64,000 nt of DNA from UBA2767 sp965228625 (GCA_965228625.1 OZ245829.1:3968001-4032000), one strand, 5' to 3'. Shown: positions 1 to 9,343, counted from the first letter of the stretch. Numbers and translations are program-made. The notes: generated by a model from the sequence alone, not told the origin.

Positions 1-1
1 G

Positions 2-328
2 GGGATCGTGCTGATCGCCGGAACGATTCTGGAGAGTCTTCCGAACACGATCATCCTCGCACCGATCCTGGCGCCGATCGCGGCAGGCATCGGCGTGGAC
101 CCGATCCACTTCGCGGTGATCTTCCTGATCGGTGACGCCATCGGGTTCATCACGCCGCCATACGGGCTCAACCTGTATGTCGCCAGCGGAATCACGGGCA
201 TACCGTATTTCAGAATCCTGAAATACACGGTGCCCTACCTGCTGGCATTGACCGCGGTATGGATCGTCGTGGCGCTGATACCGGAGCTGTCGACCTATCT
301 GGTCAGCTTCCAGGGCAGTGGCAGATAG
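2..328 (+). CDS. TRAP transporter large permease subunit (DctM-like), C-terminal fragment
   Basis: The window opens inside this gene; about 108 C-terminal residues remain. The fragment is very hydrophobic, with segments such as NTIILAPILAPIAAGIGVD and a conserved FITPPYGLNLYVASGI stretch typical of the last helices of DctM/SiaM-type TRAP large permeases. These inner-membrane proteins use a sodium gradient and a periplasmic binding protein to import organic anions. Family knowledge: TRAP systems next to an IclR regulator and xsc import isethionate or related C2 sulfonates in marine bacteria, so a sulfonate is the likely substrate here. The substrate is inference; the family is clear. The small DctQ subunit and the binding protein would lie upstream of the window. 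Confidence 0.85.
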   Translation, partial: GIVLIAGTILESLPNTIILAPILAPIAAGIGVDPIHFAVIFLIGDAIGFITPPYGLNLYVASGITGIPYFRILKYTVPYLLALTAVWIVVALIPELSTYLVSFQGSGR

Positions 329-391
329 GCGCCACGGTTACGAATCATGCTGCGCGCGCACCGGAAGTCCAGACAAACGGTGCCGCCATCT

Positions 392-440
392 CCAGACTTT
401 GCCCGCGATTGCGACACGCTTTCGCGGGCAAAGTGTCTGG
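392..440. terminator. Strong stem-loop after the TRAP gene
   Basis: The gap at 329-638 holds no convincing gene. Inside it 392-408 (CCAGACTTTGCCCGCGA) pairs with 422-440 (TCGCGGGCAAAGTGTCTGG). The 11-bp inner stem is perfect, and CCAGAC/GTCTGG pair beyond a 2-nt bulge. It lies 64 bases after the dctM stop and 199 before the IclR start. No clean T-run follows, only GGTTTT some 10 bases later, so it may be a poor intrinsic terminator or an mRNA-stabilising hairpin. The rest of the gap (441-638) must hold the iclR promoter, which I could not place. Confidence 0.45.
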
Positions 441-638
441 CGCGCATCGGTTTTCGATTGACCAGATGTGCCGGTCGTGCGGCTGCGGCACTTGGCGTCT
501 TGCGATGGCCTTGAATGTCAGAGACGACTATGCAACAGGTAGTTGAAATCGAACGAGAAATTGCCCTTTTTTTAGGCATTTCGGAGGATGAGCCGATAGA
601 TATGCTAGGCGCGGAGACCGGTCGGGAATAGTCCAAAG

Positions 639-1448
639 GTGAAAGACACAACTTACGACATTGCAGAAAAGCCGGCGACGCGTGACAAGGGCACATCGTT
701 TCTTCGCGTGTTCGCGATCATAGAGGCGGTGGTGCGCGCCAACTCGCCGATGACGGCGGCACAGATTTCCCGCATCGTCGGATTGCCGGCCGCAACCACG
801 CATCGTCTGTGCAAGATGTTGCTGGAGGAGCGGCTCCTTCAGTACGAGATCGACGGCAAGCGCCTGCTCGGCGGGCCGCGGCTGTTCGAACTCGCCGGTC
901 AGATCTTTTCCGGCTCGCATTTCGATCTCGACCGCCGCGCGATCATGGAGAAGCTGGTGCAGCAGGTGGGGGAGACCTGCAACATTTCCGTGCCTGACGG
1001 CGCGCGCATGATTTATGCGGAGCGTGTCGAGTCGCAGTGGCCGCTGCGTCTCCAGCTTCCCGCCGGGACGCACGTGCCGATGCATTGCACCGCGAGCGGA
1101 AAGCTCTATCTCAGCTATCTGGAACCGGAAATGGCGGACCGCGTTCTCGAGAGCATGGAACTCAGCAAGTATACGCGCCGGTCGATTGTCTCCATAAAGA
1201 AGCTAAAGGCGGAGCTTGCGAAGATACGCAAGCGGGGTTACGCGACGGACAATGAAGAGTTCATCGAGGGTCTTGTCGCCGTGGCGGTGCCGATTATCGA
1301 TCCCGCCGGGCGCTTCTGCGCCGGCCTTGCGCTCCATGGCCCCAAACTGCGCATCAAGATGAAGGATGCGGTCGCGCGGTTGCCCGCCCTCATGCATGCC
1401 GCCGACCAGATCGCCCACCTGATGCGTGGAGATCATCCCGGCGCGTAA
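639..1448 (+). CDS. IclR family transcriptional regulator
   Basis: 269 residues, the usual IclR length. An N-terminal winged helix-turn-helix (about 20-83) contains MTAAQISRIVGLPAATTHRL, the typical recognition-helix region, and a C-terminal effector-binding domain (about 90-262) includes MHCTASGKLYLSYL and the GLVAVAVPI strand. The start is GTG at 639, preceded by a weak purine stretch (CCAAAG). It lies between a TRAP transporter gene and xsc on the same strand. IclR proteins bind small carboxylates or sulfonates, and an IclR-type regulator accompanies isethionate genes in some bacteria, so control of the sulfonate operon is likely. The effector is inferred from position only; taurine clusters more often use a MocR/GntR-type TauR. 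Confidence 0.9.
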   Translation: MKDTTYDIAEKPATRDKGTSFLRVFAIIEAVVRANSPMTAAQISRIVGLPAATTHRLCKMLLEERLLQYEIDGKRLLGGPRLFELAGQIFSGSHFDLDRRAIMEKLVQQVGETCNISVPDGARMIYAERVESQWPLRLQLPAGTHVPMHCTASGKLYLSYLEPEMADRVLESMELSKYTRRSIVSIKKLKAELAKIRKRGYATDNEEFIEGLVAVAVPIIDPAGRFCAGLALHGPKLRIKMKDAVARLPALMHAADQIAHLMRGDHPGA

Positions 1449-1825
1449 CTTTGCGCCAGCCGCTGGAATCCCCGGACGGTTTGAATCCGCGCAGAGGATG
1501 CGCGCATATGCCGTTCCCGAAGGTCTCGGAAAGCGTTTGATTTTGCATCGCAAATCTAGTGTAAAAAGTGGTGCGTGGCGGCGCTTGCCGCCCACGAAAT
1601 ATGTCGTGCGGCACGACGCCGGTCGAGCAGCAAAAATGGAAAAAAAAATTTCATTTTTGACGTTCTGTGTCCTAAACTGACCGCATGGTGATCATGGACT
1701 ATTGTGGCGCTGTTTGAGCGCCTCGTGATCACGATCACAGACGCAAGGCCAGGGCGGACTGAACGAACGAGCGATCTTCGAATTGCCGCGCGTGTCTTTG
1801 GATTTATTGGGGGAGTAGTCAGGCA
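1449..1825 (+). promoter_or_regulatory. xsc upstream region with two inverted repeats
   Basis: This 377-base gap between the regulator and xsc contains no credible gene. It holds a perfect 7-1-7 inverted repeat, GTCGTGCGGCACGAC, at 1603-1617, a compact hairpin GGCGGC-GCTT-GCCGCC at 1577-1592, an A/T-rich tract at 1631-1658 that stands out from the GC-rich surroundings, a hairpin GGCGC/GCGCC near 1706-1722, and the palindrome CGTGATCACG at 1724-1733. A TTGACG hexamer at 1657-1662 could be a -35 element, but no good -10 is placed after it. The 15-bp palindrome is the best candidate operator for the adjacent IclR protein. The ribosome binding site GGGGGAG at 1809-1815 serves xsc. Confidence 0.45.
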
Positions 1826-3607
1826 ATGACCAAGATGACGACGGAAGAGGCCTTCGTGAAGGTCCTGCAAATGCATGGTATCGAGCATGCGTTCGGAATC
1901 ATCGGTTCGGCAATGATGCCGATATCCGATTTGTTTCCGGCGGCCGGGATCAAGTTCTGGGACTGTGCGCATGAGGTCAATGCCGGCATGAGCGCGGACG
2001 GATACACCCGCGCTACGGGCAAGATGTCGATGGCGGTTGCCCAGAACGGACCCGGCATCACGAATATCGTGACGCCGATCATCACCGCGTACTGGAACCA
2101 CACGCCGTTGCTGTTGGTGACGCCGCAGGCCGCCAACAAGACCATCGGGCAGGGCGGGTTTCAGGAAATCAAGCAGATGGCCATGTTCGAGGACACGGTC
2201 TGTTACCAGGAAGAGGTCCGGGACCCTTCGCGCATCGCGGAAGTCCTCAATCGCGTGATCGAAAAGGCCTGGCGAGGGTCGGCGCCGGCGCAGATCAACA
2301 TACCGCGCGACATGTGGACGAAGGTTGTCGATATCGAACTGCCGCAGATTATCAATCTTGGGCATCAGCGCGGTGACTCCGAGGGTATTGCCGCCGCGGC
2401 GAAGCTGCTCTCTGACGCGAAGTTTCCTGTCATTCTGAACGGTGCGGGCGTGATCCTCGCAGGTGCCATCGACGCATCGGCGAAGCTCGCGGAACGTCTG
2501 GATGCACCCGTATGCTGCAACTATCAGCACAATGACGCCTTTCCCGGGTCACATCCGCTTTCGGTCGGGCCGCTTGGCTACAATGGCTCGAAAGCGGCGA
2601 TGGACCTTATCTCCAAGGCAGACGTCGTGCTCGCACTGGGGAACCGGTTGAACCCGTATTCGACAATGCCGGGATATCAAATTGACTACTGGCCCAAGGA
2701 CGCAAAGGTCATTCAGGTCGATATCAATGCCGACCGGATCGGGCTCACCAAGAAAGTGACGGTCGGCATTCAGGGCGACGCCAAGTTGGTTGCCGAACAG
2801 ATCCTGGAGCAACTTTCCAAAAGTGCGGGCGACAAGGATCGGGACAAGCGGAAGGACCTGATCGCGACGACGAAATCCAAGTGGCTGCAGGAACTGTCGT
2901 CCATGGATCACGAGCAGGATGATCCCGGGATCACCTGGAACGAGCGTGCGCGCAAACGCGAGCCCGACCGCATGAGCCCGCGTCAGGCCTGGCGGGCTAT
3001 CCAGTCCGCGCTGCCGTCTGATGCGATTATGTCGACCGACATCGGCAACAACTGCGCCATCGGCAACGCTTACCCGACATTCGAGAAGGGCCGCAAATAT
3101 CTTGCACCCGGCATGTTCGGACCTTGTGGATACGGACTTCCGGCAATTCTCGGCGCCAAGATCGGTTGTCCGGACGTGCCCTGTGTCGGATTTGCAGGCG
3201 ATGGCGCGTTCGGTATTTCGATGAACGAGCTGACCGCGTGCGGTCGCAATGACTGGCCGGCAATCACGATGGTGGTCTTCCGAAACTATCAATGGGGCGC
3301 GGAAAAGCGGAACACGACGCTCTGGTTTGAGGACAACTTCGTCGGCACCGAGCTCAATGTCGGCGTCGATTACGCCAAGGTGGCGGACGCCTGCGGGCTG
3401 AAAGGTGTCCAGGTCAAGACACCCGACGAGGTCAAAAGCGCACTTGAAACGGCCATCAAGGAGCAGATGGAAGACAACGTCACCACGCTGATCGAGGTCG
3501 TACTCAATCAGGAACTCGGTGAGCCGTTCCGCCGTGATGCCATGACCAAGCCGGTCGAGGTGGCGGGAATCGACCCGAAGGACATGCGTCCGCAGCAGGG
3601 CGCGTAA
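1826..3607 (+). CDS. xsc: Sulfoacetaldehyde acetyltransferase
   Basis: 593 residues, the normal Xsc length. It is a thiamine-diphosphate enzyme that cleaves sulfoacetaldehyde with phosphate to acetyl phosphate and sulfite, the central desulfonation step for taurine, isethionate and sulfoacetate. Visible hallmarks are the N-terminal MTTEEAFVKVLQMHGIEHAFGIIGSA region, the catalytic-Glu strand around CAHEVNAGMSADGYTRATG, the FQEIKQMAMFEDTVCYQEEV region characteristic of Xsc, and the C-terminal ThDP/Mg motif starting GDGAFGISMNELTACG (about 457) and ending in a conserved Asn. The ATG follows GGGGGAG at a good distance. It is followed by a phosphotransacetylase-type gene and the sulfite dehydrogenase genes, which handle both products. 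Acetolactate synthases are the nearest alternative, but the Xsc-specific stretches make the call firm. Confidence 0.96.
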   Translation: MTKMTTEEAFVKVLQMHGIEHAFGIIGSAMMPISDLFPAAGIKFWDCAHEVNAGMSADGYTRATGKMSMAVAQNGPGITNIVTPIITAYWNHTPLLLVTPQAANKTIGQGGFQEIKQMAMFEDTVCYQEEVRDPSRIAEVLNRVIEKAWRGSAPAQINIPRDMWTKVVDIELPQIINLGHQRGDSEGIAAAAKLLSDAKFPVILNGAGVILAGAIDASAKLAERLDAPVCCNYQHNDAFPGSHPLSVGPLGYNGSKAAMDLISKADVVLALGNRLNPYSTMPGYQIDYWPKDAKVIQVDINADRIGLTKKVTVGIQGDAKLVAEQILEQLSKSAGDKDRDKRKDLIATTKSKWLQELSSMDHEQDDPGITWNERARKREPDRMSPRQAWRAIQSALPSDAIMSTDIGNNCAIGNAYPTFEKGRKYLAPGMFGPCGYGLPAILGAKIGCPDVPCVGFAGDGAFGISMNELTACGRNDWPAITMVVFRNYQWGAEKRNTTLWFEDNFVGTELNVGVDYAKVADACGLKGVQVKTPDEVKSALETAIKEQMEDNVTTLIEVVLNQELGEPFRRDAMTKPVEVAGIDPKDMRPQQGA

Positions 3608-3740
3608 CGCGCTTGCGCATGGTGTGTTGCAACAATTCGGGTTGCGACGAAGGCGGCGTCATCGGCGTGGACGCGGATGCATGGCGCGTCGTTATGGGGG
3701 AATCCGGGGCGTATTCGCGCTGAATTGAAAGTGGTCAAAC

Positions 3741-4730
3741 GTGTCGACTGAAGCAACGGTCCAATGTCCGAGTTTTCTCGTTGATGCGGCCTCGGGGCTG
3801 CCTCCTATGCGCACGGCCATCGTGAATGCCGGCACGCGTCTGGTGATGGAGAGCGTCCAGCTTGCAAGCGATGCGGGAATTCTCGAACCCGTTCTGTTCG
3901 GACGGCGGGACGACATCGAGGCCGCAGCGAGTTCTCTCAACTGGGATGTATCCGGTCTGGAGATCGTGGACGCGGACGACGAGAGCGTCGCGGCGACGGA
4001 AGCGGCAATTGCAGCCGGGTCGGGGGACGTCTCGGCGGTCATGAAGGGCCACGTCCACACGAACACCCTGATGCGGGCCGTGCTGAACAAGAAGGTCGGC
4101 CTGAGGACCGGCCGCCGGCTGGCGCACGTCTTCGCCATGTTTCTTCCCGCCCGGCAGCAGCCCTTGCTTATCAGCGATGCCGCGTTGAACGTGGCGCCTG
4201 ACGAGGAGACGCATCAGGCGATCATCCTCAATTGCATCGACGTTGCCCGGTCGCTCGGCATTTCAAGACCGAAGGTCGCGTTGCTTTCGGCGACGGAGGA
4301 AGCGACCGACGCCGTTCCGTCGAGCATGCATGCGGCGCGGCTGAGCGAATGGGCCGCCGGCGAAATCGACGCCGCCGACGTTTTCGGTCCGCTGGCGTTC
4401 GACCTGGCGGTCTCGCCGGAGTCGGCGAGGATCAAGGGCATAACCAATCCCGTCGCCGGACACGCCGATGCCATTGTGGTTCCCGAGATTGCCGCCGGCA
4501 ATGCCCTGTTCAAGGCCATGGTCCACTTCATGAACGCCTGCGCGGCGGGCATTGTCACGGGCGCCAGGGTTCCGGTGTTGCTGACGAGCCGGGCGGACCC
4601 GCCGGCGGCACGCATGGCGTCCGCGGCACTTGCCGCCGTGTATCAGCATCACATGGCAGAATCGGCGGCGGAAGAGACGACATCCCGGCCTGAACCGGCA
4701 AAGCCGGCATCCGAGCGCACGGGGACCTGA
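3741..4730 (+). CDS. pta: Phosphate acetyl/butyryltransferase family protein (likely Pta of the Xsc pathway)
   Basis: 329 residues. The fold is that of the PTA/PTB family: SGLPPMRTAIVNA near the N-terminus, a central VSAVMKGHVHTNTLMRAVLNK stretch containing the family-typical MKGHVHT, and a C-terminal HADAIVVPEIAAGNALFKAM region corresponding to the conserved P-x-I-x-x-GN-x-x-K segment. The enzyme would convert the acetyl phosphate made by Xsc to acetyl-CoA. The start is GTG at 3741; a 133-base gap separates it from xsc, and its stop lies only 3 bases before the next start, so it is in one operon with soeA. Single-domain Pta of this type next to xsc is the known arrangement in sulfonate degraders. 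Phosphotransbutyrylase activity is the alternative, made unlikely by context. Confidence 0.9.
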   Translation: MSTEATVQCPSFLVDAASGLPPMRTAIVNAGTRLVMESVQLASDAGILEPVLFGRRDDIEAAASSLNWDVSGLEIVDADDESVAATEAAIAAGSGDVSAVMKGHVHTNTLMRAVLNKKVGLRTGRRLAHVFAMFLPARQQPLLISDAALNVAPDEETHQAIILNCIDVARSLGISRPKVALLSATEEATDAVPSSMHAARLSEWAAGEIDAADVFGPLAFDLAVSPESARIKGITNPVAGHADAIVVPEIAAGNALFKAMVHFMNACAAGIVTGARVPVLLTSRADPPAARMASAALAAVYQHHMAESAAEETTSRPEPAKPASERTGT

Positions 4731-4733
4731 TCG

Positions 4734-7634
4734 ATGTGCGCCGAGAAGACAGGCCTCGACCAGCCTTTTGTCGATACGTCCGCGAAAGTCGCCGACGAGG
4801 TCAAGACGACGACCTGCTACATGTGCGCTTGCCGGTGCGGCATCAAGGTCTATCTGCGTGACGGCAAGGTCCGCTACATCGACGGTAATCTCGACCATCC
4901 GGTGAATGGCGGCGTGCTGTGCGGAAAAGGCTCGGCCGGCATCATGCAGCACTATTCTCCAGCCCGCTTGCGCACGCCGTTGCTGCGTGTCGGCGAACGC
5001 GGCAAGGGCGAGTTCAAGGAGATTTCCTGGGACGAGGCGATGAAAATCGCCACCGACTGGCTTGGCGAGGTGCGCGACAACGATCCGCGCAAGCTCGCCT
5101 TTTTCACCGGCCGCGACCAGTCGCAATCGCTTACCGGCTACTGGGCGATGCAGTTCGGAACGCCGAATTTTGCCGCGCATGGCGGCTTTTGCTCGGTGAA
5201 TATGGCGGCTGCCGGTCTTTACACGTTCGGCGGCGCGTTCTGGGAGTTCGGCGACCCGGACTGGGAACACACCCGCTATTTTGTGATGTTCGGCGTTGCC
5301 GAGGACCACGCGTCCAATCCGATCAAGCGGGGCATCGGCAAACTCAAGGGCAAAGGCGGAAAGTTCGTCTCCGTCAATCCTGTCCGCACCGGTTACAGCG
5401 CGATCGCGGACGAGTGGGTGGGAATCAAGCCCGGCACCGACGGACTGTTCGTGGGCGCGCTCATCCATGAATTGATGAAGGCGCAGAAGATCGATCTGGA
5501 CTATCTCGTTCGCTACACCAACGCGCCGTGGCTGGTGATCCAGGACAAGGGCGCGGCGGATGACGGACTGTTCGCCCGCGACAAGCAGGGCAATCCGCTC
5601 GCGTTCGACAAGAAGAAAAACAAGCTCGTCAACGCCATGTCGCCGGACATTGCTCCGGCTATGGTCGGCGAATTCGAGCTTCCGGGCGGGCGCAAGGCGG
5701 TCACCTCGCTGAGCCTGCTGGCGGACCGATTTCTGTCGGATGAGTATGCCCCGGAGGCCGTGGCCGTAAAGACCGGTATCTCGGCGGAGACGATAAGGCG
5801 TCTCGCGGCTGAAATGGCGCGTGCGGCCTTCGAGGAGGAGGTGGTCCTGGACGTTCCCTGGACCGATTGGGCCGGACGCAAGCACGACAAGATGATCGGC
5901 CGGCCCGTCAGCATGCACGCCATGCGCGGGATCTCGGCGCATTCCAACGGATTTCACACCTGCCGGCTGATCCACATCCTGCAGATCCTTCTCGGCAGCA
6001 TCGATTGTCCTGGCGGCTTCCGGTACAAGGCGCCATATCCCAAACAGGCACCGCCCTGGCTGAAGCCGACCGGCAGAACGAAGGAAGTCGCTCCGCGCGA
6101 GCCGCTGGGCGGGCCGCATCTCGGTTTTCCGGAATCGCCCGAGGACCTGCTTCTCGATGACGATGGCCAGCCCATCCGCATAGACAAGGCGTTCACCTGG
6201 GACGCGCCGTTGGCCGCGCACGGACTGATGCACATGGTCATCACAAACGCCGCTCTCAGCGATCCATATCCGATCGACGTCCTGTTCATGTATATGGCGA
6301 ATATGGGTTGGAACTCGGCGATGAATGTTCCGGACACGCTGAGGTATTTGACGGAGAAGGATCCGGAGACGGGCGAGTACAAGATCCCCAAATTCATCTA
6401 CGCGGACTCGTACTTTTCCGAGACGGTTGCCTACGCCGATCTGATCCTGCCCGACACGACTTACCTCGAGCGGTGGGACTGCATCTCGCTGCTCGACCGG
6501 CCGATATCGGAAGCCGACGGCCCGGCGGACGCCATTCGCCAGCCGGTCGTGCAGCCCGACCGCGACGTCCGCTCGTTTCAGGAGGTGCTCATCGATCTCG
6601 GTGGGCGGCTTGGATTGCCCGAGTTCACCAACAAGGACGGCAGCCCGAAATATCCGGGCGGATATCCGGACTATATCGTCAATCACGAGCGCAAGCCGGG
6701 CCTCGGACCGCTCGCCGGCTGGCGCGGCAAAGACGGAAAAGAGATCGGCACCGGCAACACAAACCCGAAGCAATTGGAGAAGTACATCGAGAACGGCTGT
6801 TTCTGGTTCCATGAGCTCGAACCGGGCCTGAAGTACTTCAAGCATGCGAATGCGGACTATCTCGATTTCGCGGTCAAGATGGGGTTCCGCGTCGAGCCGC
6901 GGCCGACAATCTTTCAGCTTTATCTCGAGCCGATGCAGAAGTTCCGGCTTGCCGCGGACGGCCACGGGGAAATCGTGCCGCCGGCGGAACACCGCGAGCG
7001 CATCAAGGCGTACTTCGATCCGCTGCCGTTCTGGTATGAGCCTTTCGAGGACAGCATGACGGATCCAAAGGCGTTTCCGCTCCATGCCATCACCCAGCGC
7101 CCCATGCACATGTACCATTCCTGGGGGTCGCAGAATGCGTGGTTGCGGCAAATCACCGCCGCGAACAGGCTTTACATGCACCACGATCTCGGCCGAAAGC
7201 TGGATCTCGAGGACCATGACTGGGTCTGGGTGTCCAGCCACATCGGCCGCGTTCGCTGTCAGGTCAAGCTGATGGACGGCGTGAACCCCGACACGGTCTG
7301 GACATGGAATGCCATCGGCAAGCGGCAGGGGGCGTGGATGCTTGATGACGATGCGCCGGAATCCAATCAGGGGTTCCTGCTCAACCACCTCATCGCCGAG
7401 CTTCTGCCGGAGCGCGATGGCGGATACCGATATTCGAACTCCGATCCCGTGACCGGGCAGGCGGCGTGGTACGATCTCAAGGTCAGCATCGAGAAGGCGA
7501 GCGGTGCCGACATTCACGAGACGTCTCCGCTGTTTGAACCGGTCGAACGCCCCTTCGACGTCAAGATCCCCAAGGTGCTGCGTTTCGGCGCCGAGTTTCG
7601 TCGCAAGAGCCCGGCAGGGGACGGCTCCCGATGA
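4734..7634 (+). CDS. soeA: Sulfite dehydrogenase (quinone), molybdopterin subunit SoeA
   Basis: 966 residues, typical of SoeA. The N-terminus carries a 4Fe-4S motif with Cys28, Cys31, Cys35 and Cys63 (CYMCACRC ... LCGKG), and Cys153 in HGGFCSVN is at the position of the molybdenum ligand. The rest is a DMSO-reductase-family bis-MGD domain with a C-terminal molydopterin-dinucleotide-binding part (about 790-950). There is no Tat signal, which agrees with the cytoplasmic location of SoeABC. The complex oxidises sulfite to sulfate and feeds electrons to quinone. Context is strong: it follows xsc and pta and overlaps soeB by 4 bases. Polysulfide/thiosulfate reductases are the nearest relatives but carry Tat signals. 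Confidence 0.92.
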   Translation: MCAEKTGLDQPFVDTSAKVADEVKTTTCYMCACRCGIKVYLRDGKVRYIDGNLDHPVNGGVLCGKGSAGIMQHYSPARLRTPLLRVGERGKGEFKEISWDEAMKIATDWLGEVRDNDPRKLAFFTGRDQSQSLTGYWAMQFGTPNFAAHGGFCSVNMAAAGLYTFGGAFWEFGDPDWEHTRYFVMFGVAEDHASNPIKRGIGKLKGKGGKFVSVNPVRTGYSAIADEWVGIKPGTDGLFVGALIHELMKAQKIDLDYLVRYTNAPWLVIQDKGAADDGLFARDKQGNPLAFDKKKNKLVNAMSPDIAPAMVGEFELPGGRKAVTSLSLLADRFLSDEYAPEAVAVKTGISAETIRRLAAEMARAAFEEEVVLDVPWTDWAGRKHDKMIGRPVSMHAMRGISAHSNGFHTCRLIHILQILLGSIDCPGGFRYKAPYPKQAPPWLKPTGRTKEVAPREPLGGPHLGFPESPEDLLLDDDGQPIRIDKAFTWDAPLAAHGLMHMVITNAALSDPYPIDVLFMYMANMGWNSAMNVPDTLRYLTEKDPETGEYKIPKFIYADSYFSETVAYADLILPDTTYLERWDCISLLDRPISEADGPADAIRQPVVQPDRDVRSFQEVLIDLGGRLGLPEFTNKDGSPKYPGGYPDYIVNHERKPGLGPLAGWRGKDGKEIGTGNTNPKQLEKYIENGCFWFHELEPGLKYFKHANADYLDFAVKMGFRVEPRPTIFQLYLEPMQKFRLAADGHGEIVPPAEHRERIKAYFDPLPFWYEPFEDSMTDPKAFPLHAITQRPMHMYHSWGSQNAWLRQITAANRLYMHHDLGRKLDLEDHDWVWVSSHIGRVRCQVKLMDGVNPDTVWTWNAIGKRQGAWMLDDDAPESNQGFLLNHLIAELLPERDGGYRYSNSDPVTGQAAWYDLKVSIEKASGADIHETSPLFEPVERPFDVKIPKVLRFGAEFRRKSPAGDGSR

Positions 7635-8380
7635 CATCGCTTCCTCGCAAAACGGACAAGAAACTGGGGCTGGTCATCGACCTCGACATTTGTGTCGGCT
7701 GTCAGGCCTGCGTGACGAGCTGCAAGGAGTGGAACACGGGCGGTTACTCCGCGCCGCTGACCGATGAGGATCCCTACGGGGCCGATCCGCACGGCGCCTG
7801 GCTCAATCGCGTTCACGGCTACGAGGTCGGCTCGGGGCCGGAGGGACGAACCGTCCATTTCCCGCGCTCCTGCCTGCATTGCGAGACGCCGGATTGCGTG
7901 ACCGTCTGTCCGACCGGCGCCTCCTACAAGCGCGAGGAAGACGGCATCGTGCTCGTCAATCCGGACACCTGCATCGGGTGCAAACTCTGTTCGTGGGCCT
8001 GTCCCTACGGCGCGCGCGAGTATGACTATGACGACGGCGTCATGAAGAAGTGTACCTTGTGCGTCGACCGCATCTACAACGACAACCTCGAACCGCGAGA
8101 CCGCATCCCGGCCTGCGTGCGGGCCTGCCCTACCGGGGCGCGCCATTTCGGCGACCTCGGCGATCCGGACAGTGACGTATCGCAGCTCGTGCGCGACCGT
8201 GGCGGCTATGACCTCCTCCCCGAAATGGGCTATCGCCCGGTGAACAAGTACCTGCCGCCGCGCGAAGCCCGGTCGGTTCCGGCCGAGGAGCCGCTCGAGG
8301 CACAGCCTTCGGGCAAATCGGGCAAGTCGTCCGCCGCGGATCGTTTCTTCGCCTGGGCTGATCAGGTCCTGTCGCGGTAA
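7631..8380 (+). CDS. soeB: Sulfite dehydrogenase iron-sulfur subunit SoeB
   Basis: 249 residues, NrfC/DmsB/PsrB type. Four 4Fe-4S motifs are visible: CVGCQACVTSCK near the N-terminus, CLHCETPDCVTVCPTG, CIGCKLCSWACPYG, and CTLC combined with the later CVRACPTG. The protein has no signal sequence, so it sits on the cytoplasmic face with SoeA and passes electrons to the membrane subunit. The C-terminal 45 residues (about 205-249) are a variable, Ser/Ala-rich tail. The start overlaps the soeA stop (ATGA), which indicates translational coupling; soeC begins 15 bases after the stop. Confidence 0.93.
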   Translation: MTSLPRKTDKKLGLVIDLDICVGCQACVTSCKEWNTGGYSAPLTDEDPYGADPHGAWLNRVHGYEVGSGPEGRTVHFPRSCLHCETPDCVTVCPTGASYKREEDGIVLVNPDTCIGCKLCSWACPYGAREYDYDDGVMKKCTLCVDRIYNDNLEPRDRIPACVRACPTGARHFGDLGDPDSDVSQLVRDRGGYDLLPEMGYRPVNKYLPPREARSVPAEEPLEAQPSGKSGKSSAADRFFAWADQVLSR

Positions 8381-8395
8381 CGGAGGGAACACGTC

Positions 8396-9343
8396 ATGCA
8401 TCCCGCCTATTCCGTCATCTTGTTTACGACGGCGTCCGGCGCGGGATACGGGCTGCTCTCTCTGTTGTCGCTTGCCGGGTTGTTGAACCTCGTGCCGCTG
8501 AACCCGTGGCTTGGATTTGTCGGCTTTCTTGTCTCGTTTGCGCTGATCACCGGGGGGCTGCTCGCGTCCACGTTTCACCTCGGCCACCCGGAGCGCGCAT
8601 TGGGCGCGTTTTCGCAATGGCGGACCTCCTGGCTGTCGCGCGAGGGCGTGATGGCCGTCGCAACCTACGTTCCGACCGGACTGTTCGCGCTCGGCTGGTT
8701 CCTTGAATGGACCGGTCACTGGATATGGGCTTTGCTGGGTTGGCTGGGGATCGGCTGCTCGATCGTGACCGTTTATTGTACCGGCATGATCTACGCATCG
8801 CTCAAGACCGTGCGCCAATGGCACATGCCGCAGGTGGCGCCGTTATACGTTCTGATTGCTGCGGCAACGGGAGCGGTGCTGCTCAACCTGCTCCTGGTTG
8901 TGTTCGGGTATGCGAACGGCTGGTCATTCTGGATGGCGATCATCCTGCTCGCGGTCGCGATGCTCACCAAACTCGCCTACTGGTTTGCGGCGGATGCCGA
9001 GACCAGGACCCACACCGCCGGGCGTGCGACGGGGCTCGGCCGCTTCGGCGACGTGAGGGCCTTCGAAGCGGCGCACAGCACGCCGAATTTCGTCATGCGG
9101 GAGATGGGATATCGCGTCGGCCGCAAGCATGCGCGCACCCTGCGCGGGCTTTCCATGGTTTTCGGGTTTGCCATTCCCATCGCGGCGACGGCGATGCCGT
9201 TGCTCACATCGGGCCTGGCGAGCGGTCTTTGGGTGATGATTGCGGCAATCAGCGCCGCTGCCGGTATACTGATTGAGCGGTGGCTTTTTTTCGCGGAAGC
9301 GCAGCACGTGGTGACGCTCTTCTACGGTGAACAGGAGGCATAG
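8396..9343 (+). CDS. soeC: Sulfite dehydrogenase membrane anchor SoeC (DmsC family)
   Basis: 315 residues, with about eight hydrophobic helices from HPAYSVILFTTASGAGYGLL to the AAISAAAGILIERWLFF segment. FHLGHPERALGAFSQWRTSWLSREG is the conserved signature of DmsC/SoeC-type anchors. It receives electrons from SoeB and reduces quinone in the inner membrane. A clear Shine-Dalgarno GGAGGGAAC precedes the ATG at 8396. It closes the soeABC set; the next gene starts 38 bases after its stop on the same strand. Confidence 0.92.
   Translation: MHPAYSVILFTTASGAGYGLLSLLSLAGLLNLVPLNPWLGFVGFLVSFALITGGLLASTFHLGHPERALGAFSQWRTSWLSREGVMAVATYVPTGLFALGWFLEWTGHWIWALLGWLGIGCSIVTVYCTGMIYASLKTVRQWHMPQVAPLYVLIAAATGAVLLNLLLVVFGYANGWSFWMAIILLAVAMLTKLAYWFAADAETRTHTAGRATGLGRFGDVRAFEAAHSTPNFVMREMGYRVGRKHARTLRGLSMVFGFAIPIAATAMPLLTSGLASGLWVMIAAISAAAGILIERWLFFAEAQHVVTLFYGEQEA

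Noticed and set aside
4263..7637. A 1124-codon open frame on the minus strand
   Set aside because: It is antisense to soeA and pta, is Arg/His-rich without domains, and arises from high GC at codon third positions. soeA has clear cofactor motifs.
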